Origin: Ailanthus altissimus
Taxonomy: Eukaryota > Streptophyta > Magnoliopsida > Sapindales > Simaroubaceae
Direction of reading: 5' to 3'
DNA length: 64,000 nucleotides
NCBI GenBank assembly: GCA_946807835.1
Contig: OX327705.1
Location: forward strand, 12,864,501 to 12,928,500
Positions within the stretch are counted from its first letter, which is position 1, and each line of letters begins with the position of its first letter. This document shows positions 25,901 through 38,786 of this stretch, piece by piece. The notes under the pieces are model-generated. The model had not been told where the DNA came from. It worked only from the letters and a program-made list of their open reading frames with translations, and did no database searches. The position numbers were made by a program, and so were the translations under genes.

Positions 25901-27079
25901 AGAAATACTAGAGCAAGAAACCTGACCAATGTGACTAACATTTATGAAAGAGCCATTAGCAGTTTGACTAAAAGGTAAATAGGAAGCAGAAGATTTTGAA
26001 GAGAAAAGAGTGGAATCAGAAGTCATATGATTGCAACATACAGAATCAAAATACCAAGAGTTACCTGAAAGAACAGAAGAAGCAGTAATGGAAGGGTTAC
26101 TAGAGTTTAGAAGTTGACGAAGTAAAGATTCAAGATCACTGGTTAGATTGGAAGAAGAGTTGGCAGTATCCTGGGCAGCAGTAGCGGCAGAGAATGATCG
26201 AGACCTTGTAGAAGTAGCACACTGAGATTGTTTGTTTTTAGGACAATCTCTTTCAAAATGACCTGGTCCGATTTTTTGACATTTTCTGCATTTACGTGTC
26301 AGAAAATTGAGAACTAAATGTCCAGATAAGTGACAATAATTACACGTCTTATATTAAGTGGAGCTGTCAGATTTATGTTGCGGGGTGGCAAGTACTATAT
26401 CTGTACGAACTTGCTGAAGAGTAGCAAACCTTGTTTCTTTAGAAATAAGATCAGCAATAGCTTGATCCAAAGTGGGTAAGGGCCTTCGATGAAGTAAAGA
26501 AGCACGAGTGGATTCAAATTTATCTTGTAGAGCCATGGGAAACTGAACCAAACGTTAATGATCTTGGTAGACAATAAAGGCTTGAGCATCATCATTGTTC
26601 TTCCAAATTGGTTCTGAAAGAGCTAATTGATCCCAAATAAACTGCATCTGAGAATGAAAATCGACAATGGATTGTCCTAGCTCTTGTCGAAGATGATGCA
26701 AATTTTGCAAGAGTTGGTATTGATGAGAGAGATCTGTGGCAGTGTAGCGACGTGCAAGAAAATCCCAAAGTGATTAGGCAATGTCAAATTGACCATAATA
26801 AAGACTGATGGATGGGGTGGATGTATTACGAAACCATATAATAATCTGATGATTTTTACTATCCCAATCATCTAGTCTGTCGATGAAAGCCTCCGGACTC
26901 TCATTATCCCATTGCTGGGGTAGAATAACATCACCAGTAATATAGCGCCAAAGTCTCCTGCCTTTAAGAAAATTACATATAGCTTGTGCCCATAAGATAT
27001 AATTGTATCCGTCAAGGATAATGTGAATTGGCTGAGAAATATCAGATTTATTTATTGAAAAATAAATTTCCCTCTTCAA
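22997..27079 (-). pseudogene. Copia-2 gag-pol polyprotein, one frame with about seven stops
   Basis: From the ATG at 27079 to the stop at 22997 there are 1361 codons in a single frame, the usual Copia size. Gag comes first (DGYNYILWAQAICNFLKGRR). Zinc-knuckle-like Cys/His motifs near 26340-26270 read CNYCHLSGH and CRKCQK. Protease is near 26040 ([12 protein letters not shown], with Val where Ala is usual after Asp-Ser). Integrase follows (GAG-pre-integrase, then [22 protein letters not shown] and [13 protein letters not shown]). RT is next ([41 protein letters not shown]). RNase H is at about 23380-23030 (SSTEVEYRAIADTT, DNQSAIQIAHN, HIETDCH). In-frame stops lie near 26774, 26553, 26354, 24074, 23529, 23360 and 23088. 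Several sit where CAA, CAG or CGA is expected. No indel breaks the frame. Confidence 0.9.
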
Positions 27080-27340
27080 CTTTTAATAATTGCAATTTGA
27101 CCCCTAAACATTTCAAAAATTATAAATTGACCCTTAAAGAATATAATAATTACAAAAAGCCCCTTAATTTCTCAAAAATTACAAAATGACCCCTAAAGAA
27201 TATAATAATTACAAAATAGTCTCTTACTTTTCCAAAATTACAAAATAACCCCTAAAATTATGATAATTTCAAAATAGCCCTGGAACTATTAAAAATTACA
27301 AGATAGTCCTCAAAAAATAGAAAAATATGATTTGACCTTG
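27070..27340 (-). repeat. 59-60 bp tandem repeat in the Copia-2 leader
   Basis: Units carrying TAAAGAATATAATAATTACA start at 27134 and 27193, and a diverged one at 27253. Each is made of two similar ~30-bp halves built on AATTACAAAATGACCCCTAA. About 3.5-4 copies fill the untranslated leader just upstream (minus strand) of the gag start. Confidence 0.85.
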
Positions 27341-27761
27341 AATGCTGAAAATCTTACAAACAAACCCTTAACAGAAAGCAGTGAGATTCAGGTGGCGCGT
27401 CTGGCCTTATCCGAGCTCTGATTGACGTAATCTCGGCGGCATTGGAACAGTCGCGGACTGAGGATGTTGTTGGTCAGAGAGGTGTCAGTCACGTCGCCGT
27501 CTATCGGCCGGGATCTGAAGTGAAAGTGATCGGCGGCAGTTGTGTTACGGCGACGCGTGCGACGATTTCAAATCTCCGATTGGCGCGTCGTTGATGGCAT
27601 TGCGACGGTTAGAATATTCTGAGTAGGTTGAGATGAGCGGTGGCTATCACGGCACACTTTCGAAGTTTTTCGGTGACTTTTCGAAAAAAAACTCCAATAA
27701 ATTAGTTTTGAAAAAATTCCGACAAGTATCCGGCTAAACAGAGTGACAGTGAAAAAACCAA

Positions 27762-27774
27762 GACTCTGATACCA
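27762..27774 (-). promoter_or_regulatory. primer-binding site of Copia-2
   Basis: Minus strand TGGTATCAGAGTC, directly after the 5' LTR. It is complementary to the 3' end of initiator-Met tRNA, the usual Copia primer (family knowledge). Confidence 0.9.
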
Positions 27775-27980
27775 TGAAAGAAATATAAAATATGTATATT
27801 TTACTGTGTTTATAAAATTGTACAATATAGCCTTTATATAGGCTGTAGCTCGTTACAAAATAGGAAAATAGGACTATACATAGAAAGAAATAATTGCATA
27901 ATATAAAAGGTAAGAATATTATATAATTAATATAATTGATTTATAAAATTAAATATATTAATAATAATATTACATTAATA
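27775..27980 (-). repeat. 5' LTR-E of Copia-2
   Basis: A 206-bp LTR that on the minus strand runs from 27980 to 27775 and ends ...TTTCTTTCA before the primer-binding site. It carries a palindromic TATA module at 27829-27844 (minus strand AGCCTATATAAAGGCT), the likely promoter. Confidence 0.93.
27829..27844 (-). promoter_or_regulatory. TATA module of LTR-E
   Basis: AGCCTATATAAAGGCT on the minus strand, a TATA box inside a perfect AGCCT/AGGCT inverted repeat. The other LTR copy has one mismatch (22825-22840). Confidence 0.6.
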
Positions 27981-27985
27981 ATTTG

Positions 27986-28949
27986 ATTGTGTAATTTTCA
28001 ATTTATAATCTTCTTATTGGCTCTACCTAGTTGGATTTGTGCATCAATGTCAAATAAAAGGATTTTGTATTTATAATCTCCTCCGTTTGAATCAATTTAT
28101 TTCACGGATTTTGTATTTAGTTCTGACTCAATCAAAGAACTTAATTGTTGGCCACAAAATAAAAATAAATTAACGAAAATAAATAAATTTCTCCTCTTTT
28201 CTTAGTAAGGAATTTAATTTTATACTGCTTAAAGTCATAGTTTGGCTTTGTTGGCCATGCTGAGCAGTTAACACATGTTATTTAACAAAAGTTACAGCAA
28301 ACAATAAAACTTATTCTTCTCTTGCAATAACAAAAAAGGCCAAAAGCTAATCAATTAGCACTAATTCTTGACACGGCCACTTAGCAATAACAAAAAACAC
28401 CAAAAGCTAAAAATTAGCACTTACTCTTGACATGGCCGCCTTGACTTGTAAAACGTTAAGAGTTAACAAGGTTCACTTTTCAGCCATCTTTGTATCTAAT
28501 TCTGCCTTATTATACATTAAAAAAAGTTACCATTTATTATATTGAACTCTTAAAAAAATAAAAAATAAATAAAGTACTTGACTAAAAAAAATGTTACCAT
28601 TTATTTTATTATTAACCGAGTTTCGCATATATACCATAAAGTCATCATTTTCTTTTTCCCCACCATTTTCCATATTTACTCTGGCTTGCGGCATGACTAT
28701 TGTTTATATTTATTTGCTGAAATTTTATGTTATCATCTAAAGATCCAACTAAATTGGAATCTTCAGTGATAGAGAACAAATGCAATGTATTATATTTCCC
28801 AAAATTTGAATCTTCATTTTGTATTCCTATAATATTTGATAAGTCAAACCATATATATATTAAAAAATATTATTGATACCACATATAACAATATCAAAGA
28901 ATGTTCTCGCATTATAAGTTACTCACCTATATTATTTGCATTCACAAGT
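27986..28949. other. intergenic with a 60-bp tandem duplication (28322-28440)
   Basis: Two ~60-bp units (TTGCAATAACAAAAAAGGCC / TAGCAATAACAAAAAACACC, each ending in TGACA-GGCC) lie at 28322 and 28382. Otherwise this is AT-rich DNA with no supported gene. Confidence 0.6.
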
Positions 28950-31010
28950 GTATTGTTACTAGCTACTGCTATTGTGCTATAGGCATTCATACTTGGACAT
29001 TTGTGTTTTGTATGTCCAACTTCTCTACAATTTTTGCATTTTTTTTATTTCACACCTTTATTAACTTGGACTTTTTGTTTATCTTTTGTCTTAACAACAA
29101 TTGGATATTTCACAATTTTAACCTCCTTAGTATTAACAATACCACCTTTATTGTCCTCTGAATCTCTAGTTAATTCTACCATTTCACTTCTTAGCTGAGC
29201 AAGTTCACCCTTTAATTTCTAATACTTAGCATCTGACTTTGAGGCATAGTAACATATTTCATTGCATTCTCCACTTAACGACCTGTACCTAACTATGTTT
29301 AAGATGTCCCTAGATTGATTATCTATAGGAAGTGGTGTTGCAACTTTAATATCTCTAGTCTACCTTCTCATAATCAATGTACTAGGTATCTTATTGACAT
29401 GATTATATTTCATCACACTAAGTGAATGACAACACGAGATGCCAAATAATTAAAAATCGTTATGGGAACAGTTAAATTATTGATCCTTTGAGTGGTAAAA
29501 CACAGTCCACTTTTTATCTACTTCTGCAAGCTTAGACATGGTATACACTTGCATTTGCAAAATGTTTATATGGTTTGACACAATAAAAAAAGCTTCCTTA
29601 CGAATCTCATCACAAACCATGCTAAATACTTTTTTGGTTTAAGTGCTTGTTGCATGCTTCTCCAAACTTTTAAGATAAGTATTAATCACTAGACTAGAAT
29701 GTCTTGTTTCAAAACCATGTTTTAAATTATTATTTCTACAAGTAATGAGGCTTTATCAATTTATTGAACAAATTCATACAACTTTATCTTCTTTTGGAGA
29801 AACCTATTTATATATGAATTAATTCCCTCACATCATTGCGTGCTACACATGCCAGCAAAAAAATGACCCTTTAAGAATGCTTCTACCCATCTCTCACTTT
29901 TTCTATAGATTTTTGAAACCCATTCATTTTCTTGAAGGCCAAGCGTATCCACCATATTGCACCACAATTGATCAAACTCTTTAGGCCTTAAATTTTTCAA
30001 CATAAAATCCTTAAAAAATTTTAAGAATCTGGGCATTTCTTTGTAAATTTCAGACACATAAACAATGTCGAGCTTTAGGAATAATCCTTTTATTGCTTTA
30101 TGCATTGCTTTATCTCCATCGGTCACCATAGACATAGACTTTATATTATTCATTGCAAAAAAAAGCTTTTCAAGTACCCATATATATGTGTAAACTGTTT
30201 CATCCACAAGTAGTGCACATCCAAAAAACGTTAGTTGCATAATGATTATTAACACCTACTAAAATGACTAAAGGCTTACCATATTCATTTATTTTGTAAG
30301 TGCTATCAAAGGCCAATGCATCTCCAATGAAGTAATAATCTGCACGAGCAATAAAATCAACTTAAAAAAAGTTTGCAAGTCTATTCTCCTCGTCTATAGT
30401 GTATTGGCAAATAAATTCTAGATCTGTCTTAGCTTTTGCATTTAAGTATGTAAGAACAAATTATGGGTCTATTTCAAGTATCATAGACCAACGATGAGCA
30501 TCTAATGTGTTATACAAATCCTTAGATGTAAAGCCCACATTATGATAAGTACTTGCTTGGTTTACAAATAAGTCCATAATTTGCCTAGTTTAACACCAAT
30601 TGTTTTCATTGAACTAGCTTGCACCCTATTACAATCTTTAACTAAATGGTGAGATCGAAGAAATTGAATCTCATGAATTAACTCATGAGAGTGTTCTAAA
30701 AAAGATTTCTTTGCAAACCAAGTACCCAAGTTTTTATCTCTGTTTACTCTAAATGTAGCTGAGCAGTTAACCCTTGTAATTGCCCTTGGTTTTCGGATTA
30801 AATTTGATCTTTGAACATACTTCTTTGCCCGCTCATCTTCTCTAGAATAAACTAAATATTTTAGAGTGATTGAACCATCATCATCACATCTTAAATCATC
30901 CTTATGAATACTAAAACCCATTATTATTGAATATCTTCTATAAAAATCTTCTGCTTCTTCAAAGTTTTGGATCTATTTTTCAATTATATCTTCAGTTGTG
31001 AGTTAGTTGA
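28950..31010 (-). pseudogene. FAR1/FHY3-like MULE transposase pseudogene
   Basis: The minus strand reads through all expected parts in order. The FAR1 DNA-binding (WRKY-GCM1 fold) domain lies at 30990-30640 (DFYRRYSIIMGFSI, ITRVNCSATFRV, HSHELI). The spacer and MULE transposase core lie at 30540-30080 (NVGFTSKDLYN, DYYFIGDALAFDSTYK, then FGCALLVDETVYTYIWVLE and MVTDGDKAMHKAIK). A helical region follows at 30060-29840. A SWIM finger lies near 29470-29400 (FNCSHNDF, ISCCHSL). A C-terminal zinc knuckle lies near 29040-29000 (CKNCREVGHTKHKC, exact CX2CX4HX4C). Several in-frame stops (for example after GKLWTYL) make it non-functional. Related host genes are light-signalling factors, but the decay and repeat context favour a transposon relic. 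No terminal inverted repeats were identified. Confidence 0.8.
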
Positions 31011-31271
31011 TACTTTTACCATAAAAAAATATGAATCTTGAAGAATTATCCCTACTTGATAAACATTTTTCACTAGTTGACGGAATATCACGTGCTGCAA
31101 AAAAATTCAAACTTTGTTAAACTTTACTAAACCCTTCTTAAATAGAATTTGAATCATTGAAATATTATTTTTCTTAAAAATTTTGCACATTGATATAACA
31201 AGTTTAGTTTAAATGTCAGATGCGAAATAATAAAGAATAAAAAAATGTCTAATTTTAGCTAAAATTGAAGG

Positions 31272-34200
31272 AGTGGTGGTTACGATTAAGGGGGTGCTTG
31301 TGTTTGCTAATAGTGTTAATAGTAGCAATACTAGTGTTTCTACTAAAATTAGGGGATTGGTGATTATAGATGTGTAAGTTAGCTAAGAGGGCAGTAGGGT
31401 TCTACATAAAAGTATTGAATATTGAGCTTAAAATATTATCAATATAATATATCTTAAGATTTTTTAATGATTAGCCAAAAAATATTACAAAAAAATCATG
31501 GAAATAAAAACAATTAATCATTTAATTTTATTTATGTTAAGTGTCATTGAAAAAAGAGTTCATTAAAATGTAAAAGTTTATTAAACATTATTATTATTAA
31601 AGAATAGTTTATATAATGAACATTTTTTACCCGCGTATACATTTCAAGACATAAATGAAAATCAACATTCACCATACCATAACATTTCTATTTGTTGAAG
31701 AGAGCAAATTCAAAATAATATTTGATTAAAATTGGGGGATTGGTGGTTATAGATGTTTAATTTAGCTAAGAGGGTAGTTAGGTGTTGAAAGTGTGCTCTA
31801 AAAGTATAATTATTAGTATTTAGATACTACTGAAAATAATTAATATAGGTTATTTATTAAATATTATATTTGTGATTATGATTATTTTATTCAAATATCA
31901 TAAAATTTCTTAATTATTATATGTAACCTTAAACTTAGTATATAATAATTATATACGAAAGAATTAAGTTTAAGCGTAATAATCTAAACCTATCCTTATT
32001 CTGAATGAAGACAGAAACTTTATTTTGATAAATTATAAATGTGGTCCATTTGTATATTGTATATAATGGTCTTATCTAGATCATTCTATGTGTTGACATA
32101 GAAAATAGAGGCACTTTGTATAATGTTAATTATATAAGACTGGATTACGATAAAATTAATTCTCTATTAATCCCTGTTAGTAAAGAAAAATTATTCTATC
32201 ACAATATAATCATATATGGATTAATCTTAATCCTCAGTGATTAATGAACTCCTATTCATTGAGTTATGTTTATTAATTTACAAGGGAAAGACTGTTAAAA
32301 ATTTTTAATCAATTACTAATTATTTTATAAATGTAACAAAATGGATAGTTGAGAATATTTCTCACAGATATAGAATCCACTTCTTTCGAAAGGAAGTTAG
32401 ATAAGTTGTTCATTTGATAATTAATTTTGGTCTTGAATATTATCAGCGCTCAGTTTTCTTTAAGAATTAAAGAAAATAATAATAAATTTGTGAATTTCAC
32501 AAATTAAATGTTCAAAGAGGATCAATATGAATCAAAGATAAAGATGTAATTAGAGAGGTTAACAGACACTCGACCTAACTCTAATTATGAACACTTGTGG
32601 ATGATTGATCTATATGAAATAATTATTAAATGGACAAAGATAATTTTTTGTTTTATAATTTATCTGCAAAATTAAGAGTTCGGCTTTATATTTTTAATAG
32701 AGTAGTATAAAGTTAATAAATAAAATCATGTTGATTAAAGAGTTTAATCAAATGATTTAATTTATTAGAGTTTAATTTTGTAGGTCTATTAGGTCCCCAT
32801 GCTAGCTCTATAAACATTGAAATTGACTATTGAATTAATTGTTAGATCTAAAATATTAGTTAGCCAAAGTTTAATTTGATTAAACTTATTAGGATCAATT
32901 AATTAATTTAATTGGCCCACGTTTAATTTGATTAAACTTGTTGGGCTCAATCAATTACTGGCTCAATCCATAATCGTTATGAAATTAAATAAATAATTAG
33001 ATTATTTATTTAAATCAAAATAATTAGATTATTTATTTAAATTAAAATAATTAAATTATTTAATTAATTTAAATAATTAGATAATTATGAATCATCTAAA
33101 TTATTTAATTAAAGATAATATTAAATATTATATTTATCCTTTTAATTATTTAAATTAAAATAATATAAAGATATTATTTTATCCTAATCTTATTAGGATT
33201 AAGAGTTTAGATAATATAAGGATTCTTGTTATAAAAAAAAAAGAGTTTTAGAACCATTTTTACGTATTCTTCATTAGTGCTTCTTTTGAACTAAATTTTT
33301 CTAGAGAGAAAAATTAAGAATACATAATTAGATTTTCTGTAATTTATCAACTCGCCTACACGAGTAGTCCATTGATAAGAGATACAATATAAAATATTTG
33401 TTGATGTTAACAAAAAAACATCTGTAAAAATTTGTGAATGAAATATTTTTCTTATACCATCTTATAAACATTATTGGTGCTAATAGTTCATTAAAATGTA
33501 AAAGTTTATTAAATACTATTATTATTAAAGAATAGTTTATATAATGAACATTTTCTACCCCACGTATAGTTTATATAGCATAGCATAACGTTTCTGTTTG
33601 TTGAAGAGAGCAAATTCAAAATAACTTTTGATTAAAATTGGGGGATTGGTGGTTATAGATGTTTAAGTTAGCTAAGAGGATAGTATGGTTCTACATAAAA
33701 GTACTGAATACTGAGCCTATAATATTATCAATATAATATATGTTAAGATTTTTTAATGATTAGCCAAACAATATTACAAAAGAATTCATGCAAAATAAAA
33801 AAAATGGTCATTTAATTTTATTTATGTTAAGTGTCGTTAAAAAAGAGCTCATTAAAATGTAAAACTTTATTAAAAATTATTATTATTAAAGAATAGTTTA
33901 TATAATGAACATTTTCTTTCCTGTGGATACTTTTCATGACATAAATGAAAATTGATATTCATCATAGCATTGTGTTTCTGTTTGTTAAAGAGAGAAAATG
34001 CAAAATAATTTGTGACTAAAACCTGGGGGATTGGTGGTTATAGATGTGTAAGTTAGCTAAGAGGGCAGTAGGATTCTACATAAAAGTATTGAATATTGAG
34101 CTTAGAATATTATCAATATAATATATCTTAATAGTTTTTTAATGATTAGCCAAAACAATATTACAAAAGAATTCATGAGAAATAAAAACAATTAGTCATT

Positions 34201-34640
34201 TAATTTTATTTATATTGAAAAAAGAGTTCATTAAAATGTAAAAGTTTATTAAACATTCTTGTTATTAAAGAATAGTTTAATTAAAAAAAATTATAATTTA
34301 TTGTATTATAATGAACATTTTCTATCTCGCGTATACTTTTCATGACATACATGAAAATTAACATTCACCGTAGCATAGCATTTCTGTTTATTGAAGAGAG
34401 CAAATGTGAATCAAGTTTTGACTAAAATTAGGGGAGTGGTGGTTATGGATGTGTAAGTTACCTACGGGGGCAACATGGTTATACATAAAATAATTGAATA
34501 TAGTGTTTAGAATCTTATAATACAATAATATATCTTCAAATTTCTAATGATGTGGCAAAACAATATTAGAAAATAATTCAAGGGAAATAAAATAAATATT
34601 AGTCAAAACGATATTAAGAAAGAATTTAAGGGAAATTAAA
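31272..34640 (+). repeat. ~385-bp tandem array, about 5 copies, interrupted by LTR-B
   Basis: Units marked by ATTGGTGGTTATAGATGT-GTAAGTTAGCTAAGAGG-like text start at 31356, 31739, 33645, 34030 and 34435. Where uninterrupted, spacing is 383, 385 and 405 bp. A partial unit precedes at 31272. Other shared landmarks are TTCATTAAAATGTAAAA, AAAGAATAGTTTATATAATG and GAAGAGAGCAAAT. Copies are some 85-90% alike by eye. No frame is conserved among units. The last copy fades by about 34640. Confidence 0.9.
31783..33463 (+). repeat. solo LTR-B, copy 2, inserted in the tandem array
   Basis: It starts TGTTGAAAGTGTGCTCTAAA and parallels 15536-17148 to the shared end CTTATACCATCTT. The left side breaks one array unit after AGAGGGTAGTTAGG. 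The right side resumes later in the unit (AGTTCATTAAAATG), so about 200 bp of that unit are missing. A TSD was not found. Confidence 0.7.
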
Positions 34641-36003
34641 TAAAATGCTTTTCATAAAGAATTGAAGATTAACATCATGAAAGTGGAAAATTAAATTGAC
34701 AGTTTGTATATGCTTATGTGTACTCAATTAGTTGTTAAATTATTTAATTTAATTTTAAAATAATTTCACGTTGTCAAATAAGAGACACGAGTCCCTCTTT
34801 ATTGAAGAAACATAGATAAATATTTTAGTGATGTTAAATAACAAAACAACATATTTAGTAGAGTTCGAGTCACTACTCATAAAGATCAAATTTAGATTAC
34901 TAATAACAAGTGCCAAAAGATTACTAATCAAAACTTGGAATTTGGACTTGTAAAAATCAAAGGAGGATTTTATCAACAATTCCAACTTAATGCTAATACA
35001 TTTAGGGAAACATTGAAGTTTTAGAACAACAAACAGTTTAAGAATTATTTATTTGCAACGTAAAAAATTAATTGATCAATTCAAAGAGTGAAAGAAGAAT
35101 TATATATAAAATACATTATAATATAAAAATAACAGTTATAAGATGCCCATCTCCATCTATTCAATTCTTAAAATATAAATTTTGCAAAAATCTATACAAT
35201 AGTAAATAACTTATAAAATATAGTTGATAACTAACCTTGTTGGTTGATATGCATGGCAGATATAACAATGAGAACCAACCAATTTTCTTTACAAAATCAC
35301 TTCCAAACTTATGCAATTGAAAATTTTGCTATTTTTATGTCAATAACTTGTATTATATAAGAACAAAATTTAAGAAGTTGGATGTTCATAAAATTATTCA
35401 TTTTTAAAAGTACTAGATAGTTTGAATTCAATTTTCTTTTAATGTTGAAACTTAACCGAATAACTACTGTTTTTATAATTCTATATAATCAAGGTTAGTC
35501 CAATTTCTAAACCTACTCAAATATTTTATATTACATATTACAAATAAACCATTAAGTAACATTCTTTAAATTAATCACTAAAATCATATTATTAGAAGTA
35601 GAAAAAATATTAATAAAAATATTCTATAATATAAATTTGTTAATTAATTCTAAATATAAAACTAGTATAAATATTGTTAACTTTGCTATGCTTGTACATT
35701 TATTCCATGGTAATTTAAGTGTCAATAGTTTATTTGTTTATTTATTCACAAAGATCATAAACCTTGATGTTTAAATACAATACCATCCAATTACAGTTTA
35801 AACAGTGTTAAAACTTATAATTACAATAGAAAATTTGATAATAAACATTGCACCTATAAATTTAAACAATGCAAATTCAATTCTATTATATATATATATA
35901 TATTGCATTGTTTATAAACTGCAAAATTTGAATTACAAAATTAATAATTTATGTCAACAATTAATAATTACGTAAACAATAATATAAACTACAATTACTT
36001 TCT
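34641..36003. other. AT-rich intergenic DNA
   Basis: No gene supported. A hairpin-capable stretch at 35863-35918 has AAACAATGCAA and TTGCATTGTTT arms around a (TA)n core. Confidence 0.55.
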
Positions 36004-36735
36004 GTAAATTTGAAATTATATTTGTAAATAAATATCAAACTTGTAAATGACATTTTTTATTTGTAAATCAAACTGAATCTTATAAATATAATGTAAAATT
36101 TATAAATCAATACCGAACCTATATATTTATGTACAGAACTATATATATAAAATAAATAAATAGTAAATAAAATATAATATTTGTAAAAGAATTTAAAATA
36201 ACTAAAAAAATTATAAATCAACACAAAAATGTAAAAGTAGACATAACTTTTGTAAACTATACGTTCGACGTGTAAATTTAAAGTAATATTTGTAAATTAA
36301 TATCAAACTTATAAATGATACATTTTATTTGTAAATTAAACTAAATTTTATAAAAATAATGTAAAATTTGTAAATCAACACTAAACTTATACATTTACAT
36401 AAAAATTATATATATATAAAAAAAAATCGTAAATAAAATGTAATATTTGTAAAAGAATTTGAAATAACTAAAATATTTATAAATCAATACAAAAATGTAA
36501 AAATAGACATAAATTTTGTAAATTAAACGTATGACGTGTAAATTTAATATAACATTTGTAAATCAATATCAAATTTGTAAATGATACTTATTACTTATAA
36601 ACTAAACTAAATCTGATAAATATAATGTAAAATTTATAAATCAACACCGAACTTGTATATTTACGTACAAATTTATATATATAACAAATAAATTATAAAT
36701 AAAACTTAATATTTATAAAAGAATTTAAAGTAAAT
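36004..36735 (+). repeat. 267-bp tandem repeat, about 2.75 copies
   Basis: The anchor ATATCAAA-TTGTAAATGA recurs at 36032, 36300 and 36566 (spacing 268 and 266). Units share TGTAAATTT-A-ATAT-ATTTG, GTAAAAGAATTT-AAATA and GACGTGTAAATTTAA. TTGTAAA is also repeated as a short sub-motif. Confidence 0.85.
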
Positions 36736-38785
36736 AAGAAATTAAATTATTATTAGCATTAACGTTTGGATAAAACACTAATTATTATCAAATTAAATGT
36801 TAGACAAAGTTGTAGACTAAATGAATGTATCATCTATTTAATATTTTAATATAAAATTGAGAATTAAAATTACAAATAGGAAATGAGATTAAATTGTTTA
36901 CATGATAATTAAAGAAAACAAAACAATATAAATATGAATTACTTTTTATATATAACGTGAAGTCATGTCTGTGTGACAAGTAAACTAATTATATTAACAA
37001 AAATTTTATAAATAGCAATAAAATTTTTTATATTATTTACAATGTTTACAAATTATTTTTATTTTATTTAGTAAGATATACAAATTAAACATTAATTTAC
37101 TAAGATATACAAATAATATTTTATATGTAAATCTACATTACATAAATTGTAATGCATTTTGTTTTCTTGATTACATGTAGGATTAATAATCACTGAAACT
37201 AAATTATATTTTTCTTCATATTATTTATTTAAAAAAATCCTGATATCAGTTTTTAATTCTTATAATTTTACTATGTTTAGAATATATTTTAATTTATGCC
37301 TATTAAAAATTCATGATTATTTTATGTTCAACTCTAAATAATTTTATTTTTTATTTTTGTATGATTAAATGTTAAATTTTTTTACCTTAATTAATGATTT
37401 AATTAAATAAATAAGTTAAAAGTGTAATGCAAAAATATAACATTTTTAATATAAATTTAAGGTGACTTATTACCTGGAGAAGTATCGATATGAATCGATA
37501 TTATTCCATTCATGGGACTTCTACTTTTATTTATAAGGAATCAACGATGGAGATTACAACTACTTAATCAATGGCTAATAATAAATACAATATTGATACC
37601 GTAAAAAACTTTTAGTAGAATAATCCTTTGAAAAAAATGTAGATGGTAGGAATTAGTTGGCTAAATATTTTTTTCTTAAAAAATATGTATCAAATTGTAC
37701 TAGAAATTTGAAATGTAAATTTTCTCAAAATAAATGTTGGGAGGATGTGGTTTACATTATATAATATTAAATAGTAAACATAATTAGGATTAATTCCTAA
37801 GTTGTGTAGTTTTATACTTATTTCAATTATTTATTATTCTTCTTAAATTAATATTGGTCTTCATTCGTGTTTAATCATTAATTTTTAAATTGACCCATAA
37901 TTATGTTTTATATTATTAAATATAAACAAATCTCATTACAATTATTGTTGAAGGCCTTAAATTAGGGCAATTTTTCACTAGCCCATTTAATTAATCAATT
38001 TTTTTTAACTTCAATTGCAGGTCTTAATCTTTCATAATCAAAAAAGTGAAAATCGGATAATTTGTTTTTTACTTAAGAACCCAAAACTCTCTCCCAGAAA
38101 AATTCAAAATCAATATCGTGTAAACACTGACTTTAGAAATTACATTATATAGATTGGCATATAAGAACATTGGTGCTTGAACATAAATTTGAAAAATGAC
38201 CGATAAATTTTAAATTTTTTAATGTAATTTATAGTTTGTGAAAACAAAAGTGTAAAAATAATTAAATTATAAGTAAAATATAAAAAGATTGCATTATGGA
38301 TTAGTTACACTTAGGTGAAAATAGAAAACAAAAAATAGCAAAAAACTGGGTGTATACCGCTTCTTGTCGCCAGGGAAGATTTGTGCATATTTCACGCTTG
38401 CACAAAACGCAATAGTTTTACGTACGGGCCCGTTATGCCCCCAACCATATTTTTATTTTTATTTTTTCCTTTTTAATAAAAAATTTAATAATTTAATTCT
38501 TAATTAAAGTAATTAATTAACCAATATTTTTATTTAATTAATTTATTATTTAAATAATTCCTTTTATTCAATTTAATTAGAATAATTTAGAATTTATTTT
38601 TTAATATTTGAATAATTTATTATCAGAGTGTGTGGGACTCATCAATTTCTTGTTCTACCGGCTGGATGACACTTCAGAGCTACCGGCGTCTCAGCACACA
38701 ATTATTCAAGTTATTTGCGCCCCCAAAGAATCGAACCCCTGCCCCCATCTCCATAGAGGTCTTATAAGGATGAACCTCTAAGAGC
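36736..38785. other. AT-rich intergenic DNA
   Basis: No gene or transposon family was recognised. A GC-richer patch at 38640-38770 is the only compositional change. Confidence 0.5.
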
Positions 38786-38786
38786 T

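Larger units (their letters stand above)
22771..27980 (-). mobile_element. Copia-2, complete Ty1/copia retrotransposon
   Basis: A 5.2-kb element on the minus strand with LTRs at both ends, a primer-binding site, one gag-pol frame and a polypurine tract, flanked by a perfect 5-bp target duplication ATTTG (22766-22770 and 27981-27985). The LTRs differ at only a handful of positions plus one small indel block. This makes it the youngest-looking full element in the window. The polyprotein nevertheless carries about seven stops and no frameshift (see gag-pol entry). Confidence 0.95.

Noticed and set aside
31272..34640. Possible CRISPR-like array of spaced repeats
   Set aside because: Units are ~385 bp contiguous tandem copies with no short repeat/unique spacer structure, in a plant genome.
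34755..34985. 76-codon minus-strand frame with a serine-rich start
   Set aside because: No similarity to any family I recognise, AT-driven composition, next to the tandem array.
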